A DNA stretch of 64,000 nt from Nemertoderma westbladi (taxonomy: Eukaryota > Xenacoelomorpha > Nemertodermatida > Nemertodermatidae), in NCBI GenBank assembly GCA_032718475.1, contig JAUCBJ010005741.1, positions 79,671 to 143,670 on the forward strand, given 5' to 3'. The position numbers were made by a program, and so were the translations under genes. The stretch's first letter is position 1, and each line of letters opens with the position of its first letter. The notes below the pieces were generated by a model. That model saw nothing but the letters and a program-made list of their open reading frames with translations, was not told the origin of the DNA and made no database searches. Below are positions 53,972 through 64,000 of this stretch, piece by piece.

Positions 53972-54275
53972 GTGAGCGAAGCCTTAGCATATGGGTGCTA
54001 TTAACGAGTTGTCTGTCGTCGTTGTAAATTTTTATCGGTAATAACTCGGTCATTCCTTGATGAAATTAAACGAAACTTAGTAGGCCTATGTACTGATGTA
54101 TGTAGTCTGTCAAAAGATTAGAAATAATCTGAAGTTTGGTAAAAAAAACAAACGAACGCAATGAGGCAAATTAAGGAGACGAGTATTGTGTTGAACGACC
54201 TCTGACTAACGAAAGACAACATGTAAATGGGGTGGGGCCCCTATCAGCTAGGGCTAGCTAAGGCTTTGTTCACTT
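53972..54275. mobile_element. ~300-bp TIR element, copy B
   Basis: Same left terminus as 38553 (GTGAGCGAAGCCTTAGCATA, ATTAACGAGTTGTCTGTCGT) and same internal order (ATAACTCGGTCATTCCTTG, TTAAACGAAACTTAGT). The right terminus TAGCTAAGGCTTTGTTCAC is more diverged. The right end merges into the tandem duplication that follows. Confidence 0.7.
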
Positions 54276-54770
54276 CATGCTGCGCAAAGGTCCCACGAAC
54301 GTGTCCCACTCCTGCCTGAGCCAGTTGAGCCAAAACGTTATCCAGTCATCATTTTTAACCTTCATAACGTCTATCAGCTGCCCAACCGAACCATCTTTGT
54401 GCCTGTTGACATGACATTGACATTGGTTTTTCACTTTTTTCACACCTTTCAAGTACAACATTTTGTACAATCCATCTAAGTGGGGCGTAACGCGGAGCAG
54501 AAGAGGAATAGCTAAGGCTTTGCTCACTTCATGCTGCGCAAAGGTCCCACGAACGTGTCCCACTCCTGCCTGAGCCAGTTGAGCCAAAACGTCATCCAGT
54601 CATCATTTTTAACCTTCATAACGTCTATCAGCTGCCCAACCGAACCATCATTGTGCCTGTTGACATGACATTGACATTGGTTTTTCACTTTTTTTCACAC
54701 CTTTCAAGTACAACATTTTGCTGTTTTGGACAATCCATCTAAGTGGGACGTAACGCGGAGCAGAAGAGGA
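54257..54770. repeat. 254-bp tandem duplication
   Basis: GCTAAGGCTTTG begins copies at 54257 and 54511. They share GCTGCGCAAAGGTCCCACGA, GTCCCACTCCTGCCTGAGCC, AACCTTCATAACGTCTATCA and GTTGACATGACATTGACATT, with only a handful of differences. Copy 2 has a short insertion (GCTGTTTTG at ~54720). A minus-strand frame across it (54270-54587) matches no family. Confidence 0.9.
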
Positions 54771-55448
54771 AATGCAGGACACAAGTTAGTTTTTCGAAAC
54801 TGTGCGGCGATGTCCAGTTACTTGAGTCATGTTTCATCGAAATACGTGACAATGTATGTGCGCTCAGATGGGCGATGGGCTATTCTACTGTTCTATGCTA
54901 CCATGTGAGGTAAGAATGCCAGTGCTAGCAACTTCATTATGATACGATATTCTAGAGGATTTATAGAGTGCAGTGCAACCATTGTCCTTATCCCTAACCC
55001 AACAATTAGCAATATACAGACTCCAGACTGACATAAATCAAAGAATTATGAAAGAAGTGTAACACATATCATATATACTGTAAGTAAGGAATAAGGAATA
55101 TTTATTTTATTTAAGGAATGTGCAGATTTTGGAATACAATTGTATTCCTAAATAATAAACCCAGGTCAAAAAGTTCTTATTTAGGGACTTTTAGTATTTA
55201 TGTGTACAATTTCGATATCTTAAATAAGGTAAATTTAAAAAATCCCCCTTATTTAGGAACTGGTCGTATTTTTGATGCAATTTTAAAACGCTTGTAGAAA
55301 AAAAACCGGACGGTGAAATGTTTTCTGGTTTTTTGCTTTATGTTCAAGAAAGACCCAACTTTTACATTGTGAAATAAAATTATGCCGTATTTTTTCATGA
55401 AACAAGATATTGCATATTATATCGAAAAAATATCCAAAAAAGGTCCAA
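54771..55448. other. Unique interior of the 3.8 kb element
   Basis: No gene. AT-rich, with repeats of TTATTTAGG-type words near 55150-55260. Confidence 0.5.
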
Positions 55449-55537
55449 AAACCCCTAAATAAGAGCCATTTTCCTTAAATAAGAACCCACTTTTGGAGCT
55501 TATTTAAGGGTATGTTCCCTATCCCTACTGCAGGGCC

Positions 55538-57149
55538 TTGGGTAATTGGATCAGGTGGGATTTTTTTTTTAATCGAAAATATACGGTCCTACGAATTACC
55601 GCAAAAGACCGCAAAAGACCAAAAAAGACCGCAAAAGACCAATTATTGGACTTTAAGTCCAATTTTCGACGTGACATTGAGAATCAAACTTAAACTGTTA
55701 AAGGTACATGAAGCATCACATATCTGCATATGAGTGATGAGAGACAGCCAGACAGCTATTAAGTTATGGAAAGTTACCTTTGCAGCTCTGTATGTACAGC
55801 TGATGTATCTTCAGTGTACTGCTGTACTGTACTTAGAATATAATGGTACATTCTAGCATTCTAGGTACTTTGTACTTCAGTACTTTACTTTTAGCATATT
55901 CAGATATTGTTTAGTTTACATTCATGTTATGTCTATGGTAACCTTACAGGCTTATATTACAGCCTTATGTACCCAGGCAGCCAGGAGTCTTTAGGCATTA
56001 GGACTAGATTAGATTATGCTCCAACAAATATTTAATTACAAATTATATTTGGTGGAAACTGGTAGCAATGCCAGGTTTGCCAACTGCAGCTGCTGCTAAG
56101 GCTAACTACAGTACAAGCTACGATTTCGTCTAAGCCTATGCTGCTATGGGAGCCCTGTCAGAAAGAAATACTACAAGTTGATGCTACCACCACCTCTCAC
56201 TGTCTCAGCCTCTTCTAAATTTTTCATACAGCAGGAATGGTATATTAAAACGGCTGGATAATGAAAGGGGATTAACTGATTAACGTGTTGGGGTCTCCAC
56301 ATAATAAGTACAGAAGTAACACACGTCATAAACCAATTGAGGGAAAGGAACAGGTTACAGAGGCAGGCTTTTTTTTTAACTAAAACAATAAACGGCCACT
56401 TTTCAGCTTTTGACTTTACCAATTGAAGGAGCCCTATCACCACATTGCGTCGCAAATGCACGTCTGTATGTCAGTACTGCAGTATGTAGAGTAGACACAC
56501 TGCTGCATTACCGCTACCCAGCTACCGGCACCGGTACCTTAAATGCACGCTTGCAGAATCAGAGAATGCTGGATCTGTGGATTGTACTGTGCTGTCAGGC
56601 TGTGTGTAGTAGGCTACTGCAGTACTGTGCAGACTGTGCAGTACTGTGCTACTCCATACTCTGCTCTTACTACTGGTACCTACCTACTACCTACTGTGCT
56701 ACCAGTTAGGAACACAACGCCCGATTTTGTCCTTTTGAACGCCAGAACCAATCTTGCTGCATTTTCCCCAAAGACGAACATAGGAAAAAATGAGAACGCT
56801 AAGCGCATTCGATACAAAATTGTCTGACTGTCGCATTTTAAAATTTATACCACTGAATTCCTTGCAAAATATAATAATGACATTTCACCTCATAAGAAAA
56901 AAAATTGCTTTACGGAATGAAAAGTTTTTCTCACTTTTAAAATATTATCAGAATTAGGCGTAATGGAACGCCAAATTATGTCCACAGAAAAGGGAACGCC
57001 AGATTATGTCCTTGGAGTGTTTATTGATTGACAGTCAGACAGTAGGTATCCTGTGCTGAGAGCTGTAATAGGTGCGAGACTGATCTAGGCTAATTATAAA
57101 GGGATGGCTTGGCTATGGCTGGGTTGACTATTTGTAAGGTATAACTTAC
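55538..57149. other. Intergenic stretch
   Basis: No secure gene. Holds a small ACCGCAAAAG tandem run (55591-55640), a dispersed-repeat copy (56332-56395) and frames without features (56171-56461, 56410-56827). The words GAACGCCA..TTATGTCC at ~56718 and ~56970-57012 recur in the same orientation and may mark another element. Confidence 0.45.
56332..56395 (+). repeat. Dispersed repeat, copy 4
   Basis: CCAATTGAGGGAAAGGAACA, GGTTACAGAGGCAGGC, then AACTAAAACAATAAAC. It is the closest match to the copy at 14721. Confidence 0.65.
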
Positions 57150-57323
57150 ACAGTAAGTTTTGCAGCCGCTGCTGCATACTACATTACCTGCGACTACCAC
57201 CGCCGCCAGTACCGCCGCAAGTACCGATACCAGTACCAGTTTGGGCGAGACGGGGAGTCGCGCCTGCAACCCGAAGAGGGAAATACAAGAAGCTGGAGAC
57301 CTTTCCGACTCCGACAAGATCAT
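57150..57323 (-). CDS. Candidate first exon with membrane anchor (weak)
   Basis: On the minus strand an ATG at 57323 is preceded immediately by an in-frame TAG. It opens 58 codons to ACTGT|GTAAGT, a strong donor at 57150/57149 in phase 0. The peptide has a polar N-terminus and a hydrophobic segment LVLVSVLAAVLAAVVVAG (~residues 29-46), then Cys-containing residues. This fits a signal anchor in a 5' exon. No downstream exon was recognised between 57149 and the exons of the ankyrin gene, so this may be chance. Confidence 0.2.
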
Positions 57324-57419
57324 CTAAATTATCTGCAAAGTCTAAGACGAATTAACAGAAGCCCTAACAGTGATTCAAAAGCGTAAAGAACAAAAAGATC
57401 TCAAAAAGACGTAAACCCA

Positions 57420-58300
57420 GCATGCCGGACACAAACACCCTATATGGGACCCAAAACACCCTATATGGGACCCAAAACACCCTATATGGGTCATAAACCA
57501 CCAATTTGGGACAAGTTTAAATTAAAGCCATGATAGTGAATTCTATATTCTTTTGAGTATTCCATTACATTTATAAACTATTTGAAATCACTATAAGCAC
57601 TTCACACCCAATATGGGATACAAACACCCTATATGGGACACAAACAACCTATTTGGGACAAATTTAAATGAAAGCTATGATAATGAATTCTATATTCTTT
57701 TGAGTATTCCATTACATTTATAAACTATTTGAAATCACTATAAGCACTTCACACCCTATATGGGACACAAACACCCTATATGGGACACAAACAACCTATT
57801 TGGGACAAATTTAAATGAAAGCTATGATAGTGAATTCTATATTCTTTTGAGTATTCCATTACATTTCGAAACTATTTGAAATCATTATAAGCACTTCATA
57901 CCATATACGGGACACAAACACCTTATATGGGACACAAACAACCTATTTGGGACAAATTTAAATTAAAGTTATGATGGTGGATTCTATTTTCTTTTGAGTA
58001 TTTGCCATTATATTTATAAACTATGTAAAATCATTTTGATAAAGTTGAACGCTCTTTGGGACAAGAACACCCTGTATGGAACACAAACACCCTATATGGG
58101 ACATAAACAACCTATTTGGGACAAATTGGAATTAAAGCTATGATTATGAAGTCAATATTCTTTTCAGTATTCCTTTACATTTATAAACTATTTGAAATAA
58201 TTTTGATAAAGCCACATGCAATTTTGGACAAAATCATATATATATATGGGAAACAAACACCCTATATGGGACACTAACAACCTATTTGAGGCAAATTGAA
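57420..58300. repeat. ~147-bp satellite, about 5 copies
   Basis: Each unit has one to three CACCCTATATGGGACACAAA phrases, CAACCTATTTGGGACAAATT, GCTATGATAGTGAATTCTAT and TTTTGAGTATTCCATTACAT. The TTCTATATTCTTTTGAG word falls at 57541, 57688, 57835 and 57982, a constant 147-bp step. The next copy (~58151) is longer and more diverged. Confidence 0.9.
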
Positions 58301-58424
58301 GACTTATTAAGGACTATTTGGGATGAAGTTGCGTCTGGGGGAAGAGGGTGCGCTATCACTAATTTGATTTTCATTTAATTACTATTATACGAATGTATTT
58401 AGATTTATTATAAGTGAAATAAAT

Positions 58425-58510
58425 TGCACCACATGAATAAATTGCACAACATGAATAAATTGCACAACAAGAATAAATTGCACAATATGAATAAATTGCA
58501 CAACATGAAA
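58425..58510. repeat. GAATAAATTGCACAACAT 18-bp tandem repeat
   Basis: About five copies of the 18-bp unit with single-base variants. Confidence 0.9.
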
Positions 58511-58830
58511 TTCATGTGTGGAAATACAACATGAATGATAACACTATAGCCTATAATGCATCACAGTCTTACAGTCCATTTGTGAGGCACCAACAGTATA
58601 TCTTTAACCATAACTAGGGAACATGTATTCCAAATGCACTTATTTAGATTTCCATTTTATTTCCACTGTTGTACATATACCTCAATGGGCTCTTGTCCCA
58701 AATACGTTGCTCTGTCCAGTATAGGTTGTTATAATGAGCCCCGGATTCGTAGTTGACACTTGGATTATATATCAGTGGAATTTTCCATTAACCTTTACAT
58801 TATACAGTCCCGCTCTCAAAAAGCATTCCT

Positions 58831-58908
58831 TTGATCAAACATTGATCAAACTTTGATCAAACATTGATCAAACTTTGATCAAACATTGATCAATGTTTGA
58901 TCAAAATG
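58831..58908. repeat. TTGATCAA-based short tandem repeat
   Basis: TTTGATCAAACA and ATTGATCAAACT alternate about seven times and end in an inverted copy, so the array is self-complementary. A less regular CATTGAAATGA repeat follows to ~59050. Confidence 0.85.
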
Positions 58909-59790
58909 TGTCCATAGAGTAGCATTGAAAGTATAATTGACATTGAAATGACATTGATGGCATATTGAAATTACCTTGAAATCGATGGACCGAAATTCCA
59001 GACTTTCTGTCTCATATTGAAATGACATTGAAATGATTTCAAGGTAACAGTTTACATCGCTCTTCTGCGGCATGCCTTTGAATTCAGATTCCCGCCGAGA
59101 ACTGGCTTTTGTTAATGGCCAAGCCGCGATGTGATTGACAGGGCGGTGGATGGAGCTTGCTAGGGCCTATTATTACACTAACAACTAGTTCAGAAAAACA
59201 TCCTTTGGAATATTTTTAAATTATATTGTTATATTAGAAATTAGTTTCAATGTTCCTTAAATCAGAATCAAGGCCAAAGACCTCCATTGACGTAGCAGCG
59301 CGATGGCTGCCGTTGCATTGCATTTGCTTATACAGTAATTGTGTAAATTCGACAAGCTTCCTTCCTGCCCCTGTCTCTAATTATACTAATAAATGTAAAT
59401 AAAGAAATAAATAAATCCAAGCGCTAGCGCCAGCGCACCCCCTAAAATACCTTCTAAAAATGTAGGTAATTTAATTGTAATACTCTGATAAGGTAATTTT
59501 ATTGAAAACCTGATTTGTTTTAAAGTAAACTATGTTATGTACATCATTAGTTACGTATTTTTTAATTCAGTTTAACGTATTGTAATTATAATTTTTTAAA
59601 TATTAAAAATCAAATTGGGTTAGTAATACTTATTAAATTATGCTCATTCATTTTTAATTAATGGAGGGTTTTAACCATCCGGCCGACTCCACAGGTCGTT
59701 GTAAGACAAGGCATCAATATAACCCCAGTGATCCCATACCCTCTCTTGTTGTGGACTATTACTATATCATTGTACAAGCTGCGGACCTGC

Positions 59791-59957
59791 ACCCCCCCCC
59801 CCCCCCCCCCCCCCTCATTATAATGTGTTGTAGCCATCCACCCAACCCATTGCGTAACTCAGAAATAAACTCCACACAGCACAGCCCATACCTGCCATTG
59901 CTTTCATTACGCCACATCGCCAAGTGGAGATTCAATTGTGGCTGTGAATTATTATAA
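59791..59957. repeat. Poly-C-headed dispersed repeat, copy 1
   Basis: A C run is followed by ATTATAATGTGTTGTAGCCA, TCCACCCAACCCATTGCGTA, ACTCAGAAATAAACTCCACA and GCCAAGTGGAGATTCAATTG. The same order is at 61323-61500. Confidence 0.85.
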
Positions 59958-60434
59958 TCATTATTAGATTGACAACACAGTGTTGTGGTAGTGTACCAGT
60001 ACCAGACTGAGTCTTGTAATAGGCCCCACTAACAACTCCGGGCTACGTTCTGAAATACAGCCTCTGGAATATTATTAAATTATTTTCATTAGAAATTATT
60101 CACTAGAAAGCCAGTCTGTCAATTTAATCGTCCAGTATCAATTCCCGCGGGCTAATACAATTTATTTTCGGGCTAAGGATGCCCTGCCCACTGGCTAAGA
60201 AAGCTTGCGGGTAAACGATTCCCATTTTGCGGGCTAAGAATTCCCGCGGGCTAAGTCATCACCCAACCGAACATACAGTTCACTGTAACTGCTTTACTCG
60301 CATCTCTGTAACAACAACCCAAATGCTGTGATTCACAGTATGCGATTTCACCGTGCTGTCACCGCAAGTGTATCTGAGAACAAGCCCATTACTGGTACAG
60401 CTACAATTAGTTTCAAAAAATTAATGTAAAACAT

Positions 60435-60490
60435 CGAAAGGAGCAGGTTAAAGGGGTTGTGTTTTCTAACCAAAACAATAAACCAAAGTA
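60435..60490 (+). repeat. Dispersed repeat, copy 5
   Basis: GAAAGGAGCAGGTTAAAGGG then GTTTTCTAACCAAAACAATA and AACC. Matches copies at 14721, 32453 and 56332. Confidence 0.6.
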
Positions 60491-61322
60491 GATTTCATCG
60501 ATTTGCGCTGGAGAACTTTTTTATTTGCGACCAACTGGAGCCACTATTTGCGAGATAAGGTAGAAATTTTAATTAATATCGAGACAAATACAACGTCTGT
60601 TTAATTGTTTTTGGGCAAACAGAAAAGTCCTCCATGTTGAAATTTTAGTAAGAAAATTTAGTGTAATAAATTAGTTTACTACACATTACTACCTGCATAG
60701 TTCCTTTGCGACCAGGCCAGCTCAGTGCCAGGAGGCCAATCTCTTTGGTTCGCGGCCTCCTGTGTATGGGTTAGTTGGCTGTCTAATTTCTTGGGAAGCC
60801 TTTAGTAAATTTCGAAATTTCGGGGAATTCCATTCCACAACAGATAAATGGTTTTACATGTTGGGGCGGCATAAGCTAAGAGCCATTACACATGATATGC
60901 CTTTACTTTGTTAATGGTCTGTCGCTGTCGGCACCCCAAGCTAATAATATACAGCAAATAGCACTGAGACCACCGACTCCTGTACTCCCTATGACATAAT
61001 TTGTTGTGACTCGAATCAATTATTTCTCCTTACAAGAAAGCAACGTATTTCCCACTTGTGGCCAGCCAGAAGGCCACAATGTCAACTGATATAATAATAC
61101 CAAGGGATATTCTCATATTACCCCCCCCCCCCCCCCCCCCCCAAGGATCTAGCCCTTGGCCAGCCAGGTTACAATGCGAAGCTTTCTGTTTCGAAAAATG
61201 CTTTTGTTTCAGAAAATTTGGAATGTGGATCTTTAATATATATATATATTTTTTTCTCATTTCAACTGGAAAGGAGTTTTTCAGTATGCTTTCACATGGC
61301 CTCCCCCTCGCTCGGTACGCTA

Positions 61323-61500
61323 GTTGCCCCCCCCCCCCCCCCCCCCCCATTATAATGTATTGTAGCCATCCACCCAACACATTGCGTAACTCAGAATTAA
61401 ACTCCACACAGCCCCTACCCGCCCTTGCTTTCATTACCACCACACCGCCAAGTGGAGATTCAATTGCGGCTGTTATTTTCTGATAATCGCTGTAAATTAT
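61323..61500. repeat. Poly-C-headed dispersed repeat, copy 2
   Basis: A C run is followed by ATTATAATGTATTGTAGCCA, TCCACCCAACACATTGCGTA, ACTCAGAATTAAACTCCACA and GCCAAGTGGAGATTCAATTG. A separate C run lies at 61120-61142 without the repeat body. Confidence 0.85.
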
Positions 61501-61627
61501 TATAACCTAGGCGGTCCGGTTTAAATAACGGCTATAGCGTACAAACCTATGGTATGATATGGACGTGGTGTCCTGTGTGCTCTGCAGACATCCTACAGAG
61601 CACATGGAGCATTACACACACAGGGAG

Positions 61628-61630
<3 letters not shown>

Positions 61631-61716
<86 letters not shown>
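61631..61716. repeat. (GA)n microsatellite, ~43 copies
   Basis: An uninterrupted GA dinucleotide run. The Arg-Glu and Leu-Ser ORFs over it are artefacts. Nearby words AGTTGTGCTAACAT (61732, 61984) and ATGTTAGCACAA (61860) recur in both orientations. Confidence 0.97.
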
Positions 61717-61718
<2 letters not shown>

Positions 61719-62555
61719 TATCCAACTGGCAGTTGTGCTAACATTTGGCTATCAAAAATGGCAGTTGTGGTGACAAAAAAATAGTGGTAACAAGTTGAGC
61801 TGACATTTGATCAGGGACATGTGTCCGACGTTTTGATCGGGTCCCCATGTACTCTTTGTAATGTTAGCACAAGTGCCACTTTGCAATACCTGAAATGTGA
61901 GGGAAAAAAATCGTGTATCCCTTTAGCGTCCTCTTCTTGAACATTCAAAAATCATTGACTAGAGTTCTGCTAACATGTAATAGTTGTGCTAACATCAAAC
62001 AAATGACACCATCAATATTGATTAAAATTATCTCATGGAATTTATAACACCAGTTGTAGGAACATTTCTCCTCTGCAGTTAGGCAGCGAATTCGTGCTGT
62101 CTATAAAATATTCTAGAACATTTAATTATTTACATGGAGTGAACGGCGATGCCATTGTTAGAGAAGGCAATATATCGAGCTTGAAGGCGAATATATGTCT
62201 GCTGGCCAGACAGTAGTGTAGCTAATGCAATGGATGGGGAAGCCAGCCTGCGGCGATATTGATTTGTGATGTAAATAGGAAGGCCCTTTGCCCCACAAAT
62301 TCGGGTTCATAATAATTCGGGGTAATGTAAATTTATCTGTGAATATGAAGCACTACTGGAGGCAATATTAAGGGTACTCTTTCACTTGCTTCCTTTTCTT
62401 GTATTTACGTACAAGGCAAGGGGGACTGGACTCCACACTAACTCCCACGGATGAACACAGAGGATGATCTCATATACATATTATATATTGTGCTGTGCGA
62501 TGGCCGTATTTCGATTGTGAATCATGTTTTGCATTACAAACAAGATTTATTTATC

Positions 62556-62806
62556 CTTAATTAAATCAAATTGATTTTATGACCATATAGGTTTTTTGGG
62601 ATGCTGATCACGAATATAACACTGAAATATATCGTACATTATTGATTAGGGAATTTATGGATATGTACGTGTCAATGTGCGGCATGAAAAATACAAGTAG
62701 CACTAATTGGATAATACAAAAATGATTATCAAATCAACCTGATTTTATGACATTGTGGGTTTTCTGGGACGCTGATCACGAATATGACACTCAAAAATAT
62801 AGGATT
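62556..62806. repeat. ~170-bp tandem duplication
   Basis: TTGATTTTATGACCATATAG..GGATGCTGATCACGAATATA (62570-62620) and CTGATTTTATGACATTGTGG..GGACGCTGATCACGAATATG (62743-62790) are diverged direct copies. Confidence 0.75.
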
Positions 62807-63559
62807 ATCGAACTAAATTCGATTTTTGGCGTTTGAAATTGTACGCCATTTGTATTTATCCGTCCCACCGGACAAGCAGCAAAAATGATAGTTGCGTTAA
62901 CACGAATGATTTTTTACGAGTTATATCGTAGTAATCAGCGACTTTGAAAACCAGTATACTGTGGATATTTATAACCAAAGTCAAAATTTAACACTTTATA
63001 ATTTTGTGCTACTTGTAGTTTTCGTTTTGGGGCACTTGAATGGCACCAAAATGGGATTTGCACATGCACATACCAGAAATATTTATAACTAGTGTCATCC
63101 TGTTCAGCGACATCGAAAACCCGTATACCTTCAGAATTATCAAACCAAACACAACATTTTTCAGTTTGACATTTTTTACTTATAATATTTTGAGTTTGCA
63201 GCTATATATATATATATAGAGATGCTATATATAGAGTAGACTCAAACTTTTTGGACAAAAATAAAAAAATTGACAGTGGAAAATGTCAAAATTGAGAAAT
63301 TGTGAAAAAATCTTGTTTTATATACAGAATCATGAATATCAGATAATGGTCCCCTTAATATTAGAAATCAATTTTAACAATGACGAGCCTTGGAAAAGCT
63401 AAAACAAAGAAAACTTGCGATTCTTTGCCTGCCTCTTATGGTGGAATTTCACAAGATGGGTACGATGCAGTGGGTGAAACAAATTGACGGAAGCCATTTC
63501 AATAATTAGAAAACCGTGACAGACATCATGGTCATTTATCATGATGGTATATGACTTCA

Positions 63560-63785
63560 CTTGACTTTACAACACTTTTTAACAATTTAAATTATTTGAC
63601 TTGATATCACTTGGTTTTATGACACTTGACTTGACATCATTGGACTCGACATCACTTCATAATTAATGCCTTGATTGACATCACGTGACTTGATAGTAGT
63701 TTGACTTGGCGCCATACGACTTGACATACTGACTTGACATCACTTGACTTGACAAACTTGACTTGACTTGATAATACTTGTTATA
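63560..63785. repeat. TTGACTTGACATCAC imperfect short repeat
   Basis: CTTGACTTGACATCACTTGA-like words recur with irregular spacing through the end of the interval. No coding potential. Confidence 0.8.
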
Positions 63786-64000
63786 TTATCACCCTGATTT
63801 GTTGATACAGCTCGTTTCCTGCTTGTTTTATCCTCTATGCAAATTTAGGATGTAGGCCTGCCTTATAGACATTTCCTGTTTCGAGATATTATTAAAATTT
63901 GACTCAAAAATCTTTGAAATTCTCATTACAGTAGTACGGCAATTCAATTACTTTAAGTAGAGGACATATTACATTTGTTCGTTTACTCCTCCTGCGTTAC

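Larger units (their letters stand above)
51742..55537. mobile_element. ~3.8 kb composite element with ~80-bp TIRs
   Basis: 51742-51822 and 55449-55537 are inverted copies with about 95% identity apart from one short insertion. They share GGGAACATACCCTTAAATAA, GCTCCAAAAGTGGGTTCTTA and ATGGCTCTTATTTAGGGGTT. Words of CTTATTTAGG or CCTAAATAAG recur subterminally at 55150-55260. The interior holds a long AGCAACAACG minisatellite (52150-53935), a TIR element (53972-54275) and a 254-bp tandem duplication. No transposase was found, so it is non-autonomous or a nested composite. No target duplication was identified. Confidence 0.7.

Noticed and set aside
54270-54587. 105-codon minus-strand ORF as a gene
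   Set aside because: It spans the boundary of a 254-bp tandem duplication and has no recognised family or splice context.
61554-61784. Arg-Glu or Ser-Leu repeat proteins
   Set aside because: Artefact of the GA microsatellite.

Overview
The window is animal nuclear DNA. It has GT-AG introns, a multi-exon gene on the minus strand, non-LTR retrotransposon remnants, a tRNA-derived SINE, TIR-bearing DNA elements and an unusually heavy load of mini- and microsatellites. No bacterial or organellar genes were seen. An invertebrate is likely, but species or phylum cannot be fixed from the sequence alone.

The one clearly functional gene is an ANKHD1/ANKRD17 (Drosophila mask) orthologue on the minus strand. 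Its four coding exons are 46640-45312, 44014-42806, 32311-31301 and 25982-22233. Every junction is phase 0 with CAG|GT donors and pyrimidine-AG acceptors. They join into about 2432 residues: ankyrin block 1, a Pro/Gln-rich and coiled-coil linker, ankyrin block 2, a basic/acidic linker, a KH domain and a low-complexity C-terminus. The human proteins are of similar size and order. Intron 3 (31300-25983) holds two oppositely oriented non-LTR reverse-transcriptase remnants and a 3.4 kb array of a 36-bp minisatellite that stops about 15 nt from the splice donor. Intron 2 (42805-32312) holds several TIR elements, hairpins and minisatellites, and a broken plus-strand gene with a hydrophobic leader, a repetitive Ser/Thr/Glu stalk and a fibrinogen-like domain.

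Left arm: 1491-5744 carries a set of overlapping plus-strand ORFs of balanced composition. They end in a protein with three CCHC-type cysteine clusters, as in a Gag-like or domesticated element; no polymerase is nearby and the origin is unknown. A 27-bp minisatellite array of about 5.4 kb follows (6960-12405). Next is a 2.2 kb non-coding element (12656-14896) with inverted termini and 11-bp flanking duplications, then a tRNA-like SINE near 16.3 kb, and a degenerate Rex1/CR1-like LINE at 18.1-20.2 kb.

Right arm, upstream of the ankyrin gene (46.6-64 kb): no secure gene, only one weak candidate exon at 57.2 kb. It holds a ~50-bp satellite split by a 1073-bp element with perfect 27-bp TIRs, a 3.8 kb element with ~80-bp TIRs enclosing other repeats, a ~147-bp satellite and several simple repeats.

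A recurrent theme is a set of non-coding elements in which one short word, at or near the termini, is repeated through the interior. Each element has its own word. This shared architecture is the most interesting unexplained pattern in the window.
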